Of a stretch of 11,317 nucleotides of DNA, positions 1-6,828 are shown one piece after another. The notes under the pieces were generated by a model. It worked only from the letters and a program-made list of their open reading frames with translations. It was not told the origin of the DNA and searched no databases. Origin of the DNA: Opitutia bacterium UBA3151 (GTDB taxonomy: Bacteria; Verrucomicrobiota; Verrucomicrobiia; Opitutales; Seribacteraceae); assembly GCA_002364975.1 (NCBI GenBank), contig DEYT01000008.1:1-11317 (forward strand). The letters are read 5' to 3'. Position numbers and translations under genes: made by a program. Within the stretch, counting starts at the first letter, position 1. Every line of letters starts with the position of its first letter.

Positions 1-47
1 GAGGCAGCAAGCAAGAAAGAATCCAAATAAAATTCGATGCATAATTT

Positions 48-1442
48 TCACTTCTTGCGAAGGCCGAGACGTTCCGACTTTTCCTTAAATTCAGGGGCGG
101 CTTTTTTCGGTAACCATTTAGCCAGTCGTTTGATCATGCTCTGAGACTCGGGATCTTTGGCTAGGTTCACAAATTCATCAGGATCGGTTCGGTGGTCATA
201 GAGTTCCTTGGATCCGTCCTCATAGGAGATCAATCGCCAGTCACGGGTTCGTACGGAATGATTACCAAAATAGGAGGATGTGATCGCGGGATGCTTTCTT
301 GCTGCGTTCGGATCATTGAGTTGAGGAACTAAGGAGATGCCTTCAAGCCGGTCGTTTTTTGAGAGGTTGCATAACTCCACTAGAGTAGGATAAAGATCAA
401 GTAGGCTGGCAGGTTCCTTACATTCATTACCTGGCTTGATTCCCGGACCGGAGATAAGAAGAGGCACTCGGGTTGACTCTTCCCACAGGGTGCGCTTGGC
501 CCAATGCTGTTTCTCACCGAGGTGAAAACCATGATCACTCCACAAAACAATAATGGTGTTATCGACATACGAGCTTGCCTCCAGAGCGTCCACAACCATT
601 CCCACGCAATGATCCACGAAACTGACCGAAGCAAGGTAGGCATGGGTCAGGCTTCGCTGATTACCACTGCCCATAACCTCAGCATGAGTCGGGGCCACGG
701 CATAGTCGTTGATGGAGAGAAAGTTCTTGGGAAGGTCTTCAAGATCACTCTTGGAATTATTGGGCAGGATGATCTTGTCCTGCTCATAGAGCTCGAACCA
801 TTTGGGTGGTACCAAAAGAGGAACATGTGGGCGAAAGAACCCGACCGACATGAAGAAAGGTTTGTCAAAGTCTTCCTTCAGGGCTTTAGCCGCAGCTTCA
901 GCCAGTTGAATATCCCCCATCTGAGCATTCGTTTCGGGATAAGCTCCCCAGTCCCAGGCTCCGCTCCAGCTTGCAGGGCGACTCATCGGTTTCTTGGGAC
1001 GCGGACTGCGGGCACGGCCCAGTGGTTGGTCAATATCTTCACTTAAACGACCACCGAAGTTATGATGCAGAACCTTTCCACCCGAAAGTGTGTAATAGCC
1101 ATGGTCCTTGAAATAACGCTGAATGGTGGGTGCATCGGTAAGAGCGGCTAGTTCCTGATACTTGGGTCCGATTTCATAACTGCCATGCGTCATGGGTCCG
1201 ATGCCCGACATCACGGAGGCACGGGAGGAAGTGCACACGGGGACCGAGCAGTGAGCATTGGTAAAATTGCGACCACGCTTAGCTAAGGCTTCCATATTGG
1301 GCGTCTTGGCCTGGGGGTGTCCATCCATGAAGCCCACCCAGTCATTCAGGTCATCAATCGAAATAAAGAGTACATTAGGCTTGGACGAAAGGATTGAACC
1401 GAGCAACATGAAGCTTATCGAAATTATATAGATCGTTCTCAT
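48..1442 (-). CDS. Secreted sulfatase, iduronate-2-sulfatase-like, with non-canonical CTSSR active-site motif
   Basis: This 464-residue type I sulfatase probably removes sulfate esters from a sugar or glycan outside the cytoplasm. Residues 1-20 form a hydrophobic signal peptide. The metal-binding pair D30-D31 lies in the strand LFISIDDLNDW. The formylglycine site is C70-T-S-S-R74, with Ser where most sulfatases have Pro or Ala. Other family residues are present: K123 and H126 (SGGKVLHH), H206 (FFRPHVPL), D303-H304 (SDHG) and K316. The C-terminal ELYDHRTDP-E-N signature is typical of iduronate-2-sulfatase-like enzymes. It follows the next sulfatase upstream by 33 bases and resembles it closely, so the two are probably co-transcribed tandem paralogues. 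No Shine-Dalgarno sequence is visible before the ATG. The sulfatase fold is certain; the substrate is unknown. Confidence 0.93.
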   Translation of the reverse strand: MRTIYIISISFMLLGSILSSKPNVLFISIDDLNDWVGFMDGHPQAKTPNMEALAKRGRNFTNAHCSVPVCTSSRASVMSGIGPMTHGSYEIGPKYQELAALTDAPTIQRYFKDHGYYTLSGGKVLHHNFGGRLSEDIDQPLGRARSPRPKKPMSRPASWSGAWDWGAYPETNAQMGDIQLAEAAAKALKEDFDKPFFMSVGFFRPHVPLLVPPKWFELYEQDKIILPNNSKSDLEDLPKNFLSINDYAVAPTHAEVMGSGNQRSLTHAYLASVSFVDHCVGMVVDALEASSYVDNTIIVLWSDHGFHLGEKQHWAKRTLWEESTRVPLLISGPGIKPGNECKEPASLLDLYPTLVELCNLSKNDRLEGISLVPQLNDPNAARKHPAITSSYFGNHSVRTRDWRLISYEDGSKELYDHRTDPDEFVNLAKDPESQSMIKRLAKWLPKKAAPEFKEKSERLGLRKK

Positions 1443-1475
1443 GAAATTTGGCTTTTAAAATCTATAATTGCGGGG

Positions 1476-2903
1476 CTACTTCTTCTCAAAAGTCAGTACT
1501 TGGGCACGCATCTTCTTGGTTAGTTTTTGATACTTCTTATCCCCAATCAGGTTAGTCCATTCATGCGGATCTTTATGGTGATCATACAATTCTTCGGAAC
1601 CATCTTCGTAATGAAGGTAGCGATATCTCTCTGATTGGGCGGCAGTATTTTTCGGGCCATAACTGAGAAAAGCAAAACCCCGGGTTGCCGATGGATCTTT
1701 CAATAGTGGCAGAATGGAACGCCCCTCCAAATGTTCAGGCTTGGAAATACCAGCAAAGTCACAGAGGCTTGGGTAGATATCAATGTGAGAGATCGGTTGG
1801 TTATTCCGGAGTCCAGCTCTGCTCGCATCGGGTGAGACAACGATGAAGGGAACCCGGGTGGTGTTTCTCCAGATGGCCGCCTTACACCAGTGGGTTTTCT
1901 CCCCAAGGTTCCAGCCGTGATCACTGGTGAGTACGATGACCGTGTCCCGTTTTCGAGGATTCTCTTTGAGCTCGTCCAAAAAGCGTCCGATCTGAACATC
2001 CACATAGTTAATACAGGCGAGGTAGGACTGCACCATGTATTTCCATTCCTTCTCGCCTCCAAGATGCAGAATCTGTTCATGCACGGTCCTTGGCTTGAAC
2101 AAATCCTTGTGAGCATTCGAACGGGCCAGGGCCTTTCCGTAAGGCGGCAGGTCATCGAGATCGTCGGCTCGAACCTGAGGCAACTGAATGGTCTCCAAAG
2201 GAAATTTTTCAAAGTAGGCTTTGGGTGCATTGAACGGGCGGTGCGGACGATAGAAGCCAACGGTCATGAGCAGAGGCTTATCGCTTGCAATTCCTTTCCT
2301 CCACTCTCCGATCGCCCATTGGGCGACCTTGTAGTCCCCGGTTTGTTCATCGACATGATTATGGGGCCCGCCTTCTCCCCAGAGATTCTCCTTACCGTCC
2401 GTAAATTTACCACGGACATCCTGCGGACGGTTCAGATAGGCATCGACTTGTCCCTTTAACTTGGCGGTGTTCCCGTGAGCGACCTTCCCTCCGCTTACCA
2501 CCCGGTATCCATGTTTCTGAAAATGCTTGTGAAAAATGAACGGATTCTCCGGGGCGTTGGGAGAAGTGATTCCCTCCATCGGTTGATCACCGAAAAAAGC
2601 AGGCCGACGGGTGCTATTGAAATACCTGCCCGTGCTCTTGGGGTAGAGGCCAAGCAAAAAGCTGGTTCTTGAAGGACCGCACTGGGGTGCATTGCAGTGG
2701 GCATTGGTAAACAAGACACCCTGATCCGCAAGTGCATCCAAATTAGGCGTTTTACTTTGGGGGTGTCCGCCCATCACGCCGATCCAGTCATTGAGGTCAT
2801 CTATAATTATAAATACCACATCAGGCTTGGCCGAGTCCTTGGCATGGACTCCAGCTTGTGCCAGCAAAAAGAATAAGATAGGGAATAAAAACAGGATTTT
2901 CAT
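1476..2903 (-). CDS. Secreted sulfatase, iduronate-2-sulfatase-like
   Basis: This 475-residue type I sulfatase is expected to hydrolyse sulfate esters on a glycan in the periplasm or outside the cell. A signal peptide covers residues 1-21, with likely cleavage after VHA. D35-D36 form the N-terminal metal pair. The formylglycine motif is C75-G-P-S-R79, the standard CxPSR. K140 and H143 (SGGKVAHG), H221 (FYRPHRPF), D328-H329 (TSDHG) and K341 complete the expected active site. The C-terminal ELYDHHKDPHE stretch matches the iduronate-2-sulfatase-like group. The start is supported by an AAAGG Shine-Dalgarno at 2910-2914, six bases before the ATG. The 133-base gap upstream holds a possible promoter, so this may be the first gene of a two-sulfatase unit with the downstream paralogue. 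The exact substrate cannot be read from the sequence. Confidence 0.95.
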   Translation of the reverse strand: MKILFLFPILFFLLAQAGVHAKDSAKPDVVFIIIDDLNDWIGVMGGHPQSKTPNLDALADQGVLFTNAHCNAPQCGPSRTSFLLGLYPKSTGRYFNSTRRPAFFGDQPMEGITSPNAPENPFIFHKHFQKHGYRVVSGGKVAHGNTAKLKGQVDAYLNRPQDVRGKFTDGKENLWGEGGPHNHVDEQTGDYKVAQWAIGEWRKGIASDKPLLMTVGFYRPHRPFNAPKAYFEKFPLETIQLPQVRADDLDDLPPYGKALARSNAHKDLFKPRTVHEQILHLGGEKEWKYMVQSYLACINYVDVQIGRFLDELKENPRKRDTVIVLTSDHGWNLGEKTHWCKAAIWRNTTRVPFIVVSPDASRAGLRNNQPISHIDIYPSLCDFAGISKPEHLEGRSILPLLKDPSATRGFAFLSYGPKNTAAQSERYRYLHYEDGSEELYDHHKDPHEWTNLIGDKKYQKLTKKMRAQVLTFEKK

Positions 2904-2909
2904 TTTCTG

Positions 2910-2958
2910 CCTTTCTTTGATTAGACCGAGTATGGCAATTTTTTTAAAGGTTCAGCAA
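2910..2958 (-). promoter_or_regulatory. Possible promoter and ribosome binding site for the tandem sulfatase pair
   Basis: On the minus strand a TTGCTG box (2953-2958) and a CATACT box (2929-2934) are separated by 18 bases, a weak sigma-70-like match with 3 of 6 and 4 of 6 consensus bases. A clearer AAAGG Shine-Dalgarno follows at 2910-2914, six bases before the start codon. The ribosome site is convincing; the promoter is only a suggestion, helped by its place in a 133-base gap. Confidence 0.3.
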
Positions 2959-3003
2959 TCTTGCTCTTTTCGGATTACCAATGATCCAGAAAATTACTCA
3001 AAA

Positions 3004-3029
3004 TCTTGACCCAGTCAGGATTTTCAAGA
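3004..3029 (-). terminator. Weak terminator-like inverted repeat downstream of the N-sulfatase-like gene
   Basis: Just after the stop codon of the gene ending at 3037, a 6-base perfect inverted repeat (TCTTGA at 3004-3009, TCAAGA at 3024-3029) surrounds a 14-base loop. On the minus strand it is followed by TTTTGAGTAATTTT. The stem is short and AT-rich, so intrinsic termination would be inefficient at best. It does sit where a transcription unit boundary is plausible. Confidence 0.22.
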
Positions 3030-3036
3030 GGAAACT

Positions 3037-4512
3037 TTATTTTTTCTCGGGGTTGGATTTGACTTTTTCCTTCAGCAGGTGGCGGACATGATCGTACTCT
3101 GGATTGACGCATTTGTCTCCCCATCGCTTTAGGGCACAAAGCAAACCGATGTCCGATTCGGGCTCCTGTCCCTTGTCTCCCGTCTTCTTGATCCACTCCG
3201 CTAGGAAAGCACGGTGCTTCTTCATTTGCCTGGTAAATTTCGGATTTTTGGCGAGGTTATTAATCTCATGAGGGTCTTTGGAAAGATCGTAGAGCTCCTC
3301 GGGCTCCTTGCCATACGGATCGAAGAAGATCATCTGGGTCTTATTCATCTTACCGGCCGCCATCATTTCCCGAAACTTGATCGATACAGGCCAACCGTCC
3401 TTGTAGGTGGGTTGCATAAAAGGCCGGTCATCGGTGTAGTTCCGTAAATACTTAAAGCGCGGGGTAATCACCGCCCGAATTTTCTCGATGGTATAATCGC
3501 AACGATCCCGTGCGGAAACGGTGTACTTCTTTGGCTTGTACCCCTTGGCCAAAAAGTTCTGCCCTTCCATCTTCTTAGGAATGGATAAACCGGCTGCCGC
3601 TAAGGAAGCGGGTGCGATGTCGATGCTGTTAATCAGGTCGTCCCGAACCTGCCCACCTTTGATCCTGGGACCACTCACGATGCAGGGCATATTAATTCCT
3701 CCTTCGTAAAGCATTTGTTTGTGCCGATGCAGTTTGTAGCCATGGTCGCTGATCAGGAAAATAAAGGTATTGTCATAATGACCATCCCGCTTAAGAGCCG
3801 CGATGATCTGCCCCACCTGATCATCGGTGAAAAGCAGGCAGTCGTAGTGATGGGCGATCTCCTCCCTCACTTCGGGAATATCCGGATAATAGGGAGGAAC
3901 CGGAACTTGGTCGCGTGGGGTAAGCGTGCCAATACTCTTAACCCGACCACCTGACTTCCCACCGGAGATTTGAATCTGTCCGAAAAACGGCTTTCCCTTT
4001 GGACAACCGGTCCATTCTGAGCCATCCTTGGCCCCCTTGAAATTCCAGCCACCGCTGCTATGATCGTACAACTCAGCTTGATCAAATTCGAAGTTGAAGT
4101 CATCCTTGCCCGTACCCTCGTTAAAGGAGTAGTAACCCGCATCCCGAAAAATCTTAGGCACTAATTGCACCCCCTTAGGAAGAACATTCTTGTCATACTC
4201 GCCCATATCTTGGCCCCGGAAAGTGGCCCGGCAACTGCGGTGTTGGTGAGCTCCAACGCTTGTCTGCATCATTCCGAGAATGGTACCTGAGCGCATCGCT
4301 GAGCATACACCTGCCGAGGTGTAGAATCGATTAAATCGGATTCCACTTTCGGCGAGGGAATCAATGTGGGGAGTTTTGATGACTTTATCCCCATAGCAAC
4401 TGAACCATCCACTGACATCCTCCAGGTAGATCCAAAGAATATTCGGTCGGTCCGCGGCACTCAGGCTGGCGGAGAGCGTGACAAAAAGAAAGAGAGCGAT
4501 TTTTTTAATCAT
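3037..4512 (-). CDS. Secreted sulfatase, N-sulfoglucosamine sulfohydrolase (heparan N-sulfatase)-like, with CSAMR motif
   Basis: This 491-residue type I sulfatase has a clean signal peptide (residues 1-20, cleavage near LSA-A). The N-terminal metal pair is E31-D32 (IYLEDVSGW) rather than Asp-Asp, and the active-site helix C70-S-A-M-R74 is followed by MMQTSVGAHQHRS. That stretch is characteristic of the heparan N-sulfatase branch, often annotated sulfamidase. K136 lies in GTGKDDF and D256-H257 in LISDHGYKLHRHKQ. Members of this branch act on N-sulfo or O-sulfo amino sugars, but many bacterial relatives are uncharacterised, so the reaction is inferred. The motif has Ala and Met where most family members have Pro and Ser. 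The 55 bases between this gene and the propeller gene upstream are compatible with one transcript. There is no obvious Shine-Dalgarno sequence. Confidence 0.92.
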   Translation of the reverse strand: MIKKIALFLFVTLSASLSAADRPNILWIYLEDVSGWFSCYGDKVIKTPHIDSLAESGIRFNRFYTSAGVCSAMRSGTILGMMQTSVGAHQHRSCRATFRGQDMGEYDKNVLPKGVQLVPKIFRDAGYYSFNEGTGKDDFNFEFDQAELYDHSSGGWNFKGAKDGSEWTGCPKGKPFFGQIQISGGKSGGRVKSIGTLTPRDQVPVPPYYPDIPEVREEIAHHYDCLLFTDDQVGQIIAALKRDGHYDNTFIFLISDHGYKLHRHKQMLYEGGINMPCIVSGPRIKGGQVRDDLINSIDIAPASLAAAGLSIPKKMEGQNFLAKGYKPKKYTVSARDRCDYTIEKIRAVITPRFKYLRNYTDDRPFMQPTYKDGWPVSIKFREMMAAGKMNKTQMIFFDPYGKEPEELYDLSKDPHEINNLAKNPKFTRQMKKHRAFLAEWIKKTGDKGQEPESDIGLLCALKRWGDKCVNPEYDHVRHLLKEKVKSNPEKK

Positions 4513-4567
4513 GAGTAAGAGTGAAGGGAAGTAAAAGTAGAGTCAGAAAAATCGACTTTAACAAGTT

Positions 4568-5566
4568 TTATTTCCCAATCCCGCTCAACTTCTTATCCGA
4601 ATAAAACACTCCGATCACCCGCGTGGCACTTCCTCTCAAACCGGATCCGGAAAAATTTCCCCCTGGATTGCCATCCGTATCCATCATGTTGCAGGTCATG
4701 ACATAACGTTTCAGTTCTGGAATATAGGCAATGTCAGGATCCTGAATCCGATAGTTATCCCAGTCATCCACTTCTTTGTTGCGAGGAGTAATCGCCAGAC
4801 CCAGAAATTGAAAAGGTTTACTCAGGCTGCTTGAACGCCATGCGGTCACCTTGTACGGACTACCCTTGGATTCGCGATCGCAGAAAAGGTAATAGCTTCC
4901 CTGGATCTTAGCGATCGTGGCATCCCCCACTCCATACTTGTTTCCGCCATCAGGATTAGGATCGACCGCATTGGGGCTTACCATTTCCCAGTCACCCAGA
5001 CCAGTTTTGGAAGTAAAATGAGCAAGGCTGGTACCATCCGGACCATGAGGGAAATTGCCGTGCTCCCCAAAAATATGAAAAAGTCCGTCTTCATAATAAA
5101 CCCCGATGTCATCGCATTTTTTATGGGGAAAACTACCCGCTGCCTTCCACTTCCCACTGGCTTTTTCAATAGGACCGGAAAAGGTATACACTTTTCCTTC
5201 CTCGTAGAGGTAGTAGGTACCATCGACTTTGACACCGTCATCATATTCGTAATGTTTACCAATCTCATACTTGTCAGAAACCAGCTCCCAATCTTCACTC
5301 GTCCAGGAAAACTTCTTGGTCCGCCAAAGGTGGGCGTGTTGAGGTGTGTGGCTGATGATCAGGTGGTAGGGGTATTCCAATTCCGCTTCCACAAACAATA
5401 CAGAGTCGTGATTATTCCCTTTCGTGGTGATGAAGACATTGGCATCAACTGGTCGGTGCCATCCAACCCAGGGGTCTGTATTATCGATACTTTCTTCCCC
5501 ATAATGCGGAGTGATCTGTAAAACTGCCACGACCGCACAAACCAGCGTAATCATTCTTATGTTCAT
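4568..5566 (-). CDS. Secreted GH43-like five-bladed beta-propeller protein, putative glycoside hydrolase
   Basis: This protein of about 332 residues probably acts on the same glycan as the neighbouring sulfatases. From the ATG at 5566, residues 1-20 look like a signal peptide. The reading frame extends to a TTG at 5593, but that adds a charged MIKHPKIKD stretch before the signal, so the internal ATG (or the one at 5554) is preferred. The mature part shows repeated blade-like units: DDGVKVDGTYYLYEEG near 109-124, DDIGVYYEDGLFHIFGEHG near 152-170, GDATIAKIQGSYYLFCDRE near 214-231 and QDPDIAYIPELKRYVM near 275-290. This pattern is seen in the GH43/GH32/GH117 propeller superfamily, whose catalytic acids start such blades; D110, D153, D215 and D276 are candidates. 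I cannot assign a family or substrate. It follows the CvfB-like gene by 23 bases. Confidence 0.8.
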   Translation of the reverse strand: MNIRMITLVCAVVAVLQITPHYGEESIDNTDPWVGWHRPVDANVFITTKGNNHDSVLFVEAELEYPYHLIISHTPQHAHLWRTKKFSWTSEDWELVSDKYEIGKHYEYDDGVKVDGTYYLYEEGKVYTFSGPIEKASGKWKAAGSFPHKKCDDIGVYYEDGLFHIFGEHGNFPHGPDGTSLAHFTSKTGLGDWEMVSPNAVDPNPDGGNKYGVGDATIAKIQGSYYLFCDRESKGSPYKVTAWRSSSLSKPFQFLGLAITPRNKEVDDWDNYRIQDPDIAYIPELKRYVMTCNMMDTDGNPGGNFSGSGLRGSATRVIGVFYSDKKLSGIGK

Positions 5567-5589
5567 GTCTTTGATTTTAGGATGCTTTA

Positions 5590-6042
5590 TCAAACCAGAT
5601 CGATACCCTCTTTGGTGATCCTGATCTTACCCTGTTTATAAAGCCCACCGATGGCCTGTTTGAAGACTTTTTTACTTACCTGAAATTCCTTTTTTATATC
5701 TTCGGGAGAGCTTTTATCTCCAAATTCGGATTTTCCTCCGACCGCCTTGAGGTGATCGAGGATTTTATCGAAAGTCGAATGCACATGCCTGCCTTTGTCC
5801 GGTTGAAGGGAAACATCAATCCGCCCATCATCCCGAACCCCAGCAATATAGCCTTTTAGTTTTTGCCCCTCTTGGTAGTGCTCATAAACCTGATTGGCAT
5901 ACACCAAACCGGTATACTCATCATTAATTGCCACTTTAAAGCCTAAATCCGTAAAAGCACATATTTCCAGATCCACCTTCTCCCAACGGGAAAATTCGTC
6001 CGGTTCGGCATGTTCGATTAAATGACCAAAATTATTTTTCAT
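5590..6042 (-). CDS. CvfB/YitL-like RNA-binding protein, short form (one S1 domain plus winged helix)
   Basis: This 150-residue cytoplasmic protein matches the C-terminal half of CvfB/YitL, a family of S1-domain regulators known from Staphylococcus aureus and Bacillus. Residues about 20-80 form an S1-like unit (TDLGFKVAINDEYTGLVYANQV, then GYIAGVRDDGRIDVSLQP). Residues about 105-150 form the winged helix, with the hallmark DKSSPEDIKKEF, SKKVFKQAIGGLYKQGKI and a final GI-L. Full-length homologues are near 280-300 residues with two further S1 domains at the N terminus, which are absent here. The ATG at 6042 is fixed by an in-frame TAG 18 bases upstream, so the missing half is not simply an overlooked extension. 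No Shine-Dalgarno is visible. A role in RNA binding is inferred from the family. The link to glycan breakdown is positional only. Confidence 0.85.
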   Translation of the reverse strand: MKNNFGHLIEHAEPDEFSRWEKVDLEICAFTDLGFKVAINDEYTGLVYANQVYEHYQEGQKLKGYIAGVRDDGRIDVSLQPDKGRHVHSTFDKILDHLKAVGGKSEFGDKSSPEDIKKEFQVSKKVFKQAIGGLYKQGKIRITKEGIDLV

Positions 6043-6086
6043 TTGGAAAAGTAAAATCTATTCAATTTCTATACGCCGTTCCCAGA

Positions 6087-6104
6087 AGAAAGCTTTCGCT
6101 TCCT
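6087..6104 (-). other. Hairpin with GAAA tetraloop between merC-like and cvfB-like genes
   Basis: Transcribed from the minus strand, this site reads AGGAAGC-GAAA-GCTTTCT, a 7-base-pair stem with one G-U pair capped by a GNRA-type loop. It lies 26 bases after the MerC-like stop codon and 45 bases before the CvfB-like start. No U-run follows, so it is a poor intrinsic terminator. It could act as an RNA processing or stability element, or be chance. Confidence 0.3.
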
Positions 6105-6129
6105 ATTCGAGCATTAAGCACCAAGGCAA

Positions 6130-6612
6130 CTAGTTATGGTCGCAGTCTGCTCTTCGGCAAAGTTTGTAATTACGAAAATGAGCACTGGCTAAGCATAACC
6201 CTCCCAAAGAGTTGAGAATGGTGGTAACATTAAAAGCATTACCAAATCCAAGTTGGGAGCAGGAGGGACAAATCACGCAATCGGCACCTGGATTACCAGC
6301 ATAAAAAGAGTATTGATAGATCGCGATAAATAAAATGAAAGCCAATCCAGTGATGCTCAATAATGCGACCCCTTTGTCCTTATGCTTACGGCAACCCATA
6401 AATACTGCGATAGAAGTTGTGGGCACCACTAAAAAGACCATCCAAAGATGAAAATTTTCATGCACCCAAAAGGTGGTTGAGATAATGGGAAGCAAAGAAA
6501 GAAGGACAGGAGTCAACAAACAATGAACGGCACAAATGACTGACATGCTGATCGCAAGGGAGTCCAACCAACTATGTGAGGCACAACTTTTTGCTTTGGG
6601 GATGCAATTCAT
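6130..6612 (-). CDS. MerC-domain inner membrane protein with extra cysteine loop
   Basis: This 160-residue protein is predicted to span the inner membrane four times (roughly residues 17-43, 55-73, 82-104 and 127-146). TM1 carries the MerC-family signature C27-A-V-H-C31-LLTPVLLSLLP, and the C terminus has the usual AH-RNY-LC element. MerC proteins of mercury operons move Hg(II) into the cytoplasm, but most chromosomal relatives lie outside mer operons and are of unknown or zinc-related function. No merR, merA, merT or merP is nearby. Unusual features are a TM3-TM4 loop with C112, C115 and C118 and a cysteine-histidine tail (C152, C157, H159), both suited to metal binding. Its long upstream spacer suggests its own promoter. 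Metal transport is a family-based inference. Confidence 0.85.
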   Translation of the reverse strand: MNCIPKAKSCASHSWLDSLAISMSVICAVHCLLTPVLLSLLPIISTTFWVHENFHLWMVFLVVPTTSIAVFMGCRKHKDKGVALLSITGLAFILFIAIYQYSFYAGNPGADCVICPSCSQLGFGNAFNVTTILNSLGGLCLASAHFRNYKLCRRADCDHN

Positions 6613-6828
6613 AAGTTAAAGGTATAACTCTATTTAATATGCCAGTCATGTAAACAGAGAACTCTTTTGCAAACTCTCCAAACCTTATCTTCTAGCTTTT
6701 TCAAACCCATATACTCTTATTGATCCGATTGAATGACATCTTAAATTTCAAAATCAATTTTCCGGGCTACTAAACATAGTTATACTCTTTGTTTTTTCCT
6801 GCATAAGCAGGGTTGACATGTACACTGT
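6613..6828 (-). promoter_or_regulatory. 216-base intergenic region, probable promoter region of the merC-like gene
   Basis: This is the longest spacer inside the gene block and is clearly AT-rich. On the minus strand a TTTACA box at 6649-6654 followed after 16 bases by TAGAGT gives a weak sigma-70-like candidate about 30 bases before the ATG at 6612. The motif TAT(A)ACTCT, as read on the plus strand, occurs three times at 6623-6631, 6710-6718 and 6781-6789. No open reading frame of note, tRNA or strong terminator is visible. A regulator binding site is possible but I recognise none. Confidence 0.35.
6798..6811. other. Small CCTGC/GCAGG hairpin flanked by an A6/T6 tract
   Basis: A perfect 5-base stem with a 4-base loop (CCTGC-ATAA-GCAGG on the plus strand) lies 18 bases after the stop of the sulfatase ending at 6829. 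On the minus strand it is followed by AAAAAA, not U-residues, so it lacks the intrinsic terminator tail for the gene it follows. A similar arrangement occurs at 11288-11300. Confidence 0.3.

Noticed and set aside
1..47. Part of another gene at the window edge
   Set aside because: The 47 bases hold no clear coding pattern or terminator that could be supported.
5567..5593. TTG start giving a 4-base overlap between the propeller gene and the CvfB-like gene
   Set aside because: It would put a charged nine-residue stretch in front of a normal signal peptide; the ATG at 5566 is a better start.
6130..6612. Mercury resistance operon
   Set aside because: Only a MerC-domain protein is present; no MerR, MerA, MerT or MerP is in the window.
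6798..6811. Intrinsic terminator for the sulfatase ending at 6829
   Set aside because: The short hairpin is followed by A-residues on the transcribed sense, not a U-run.
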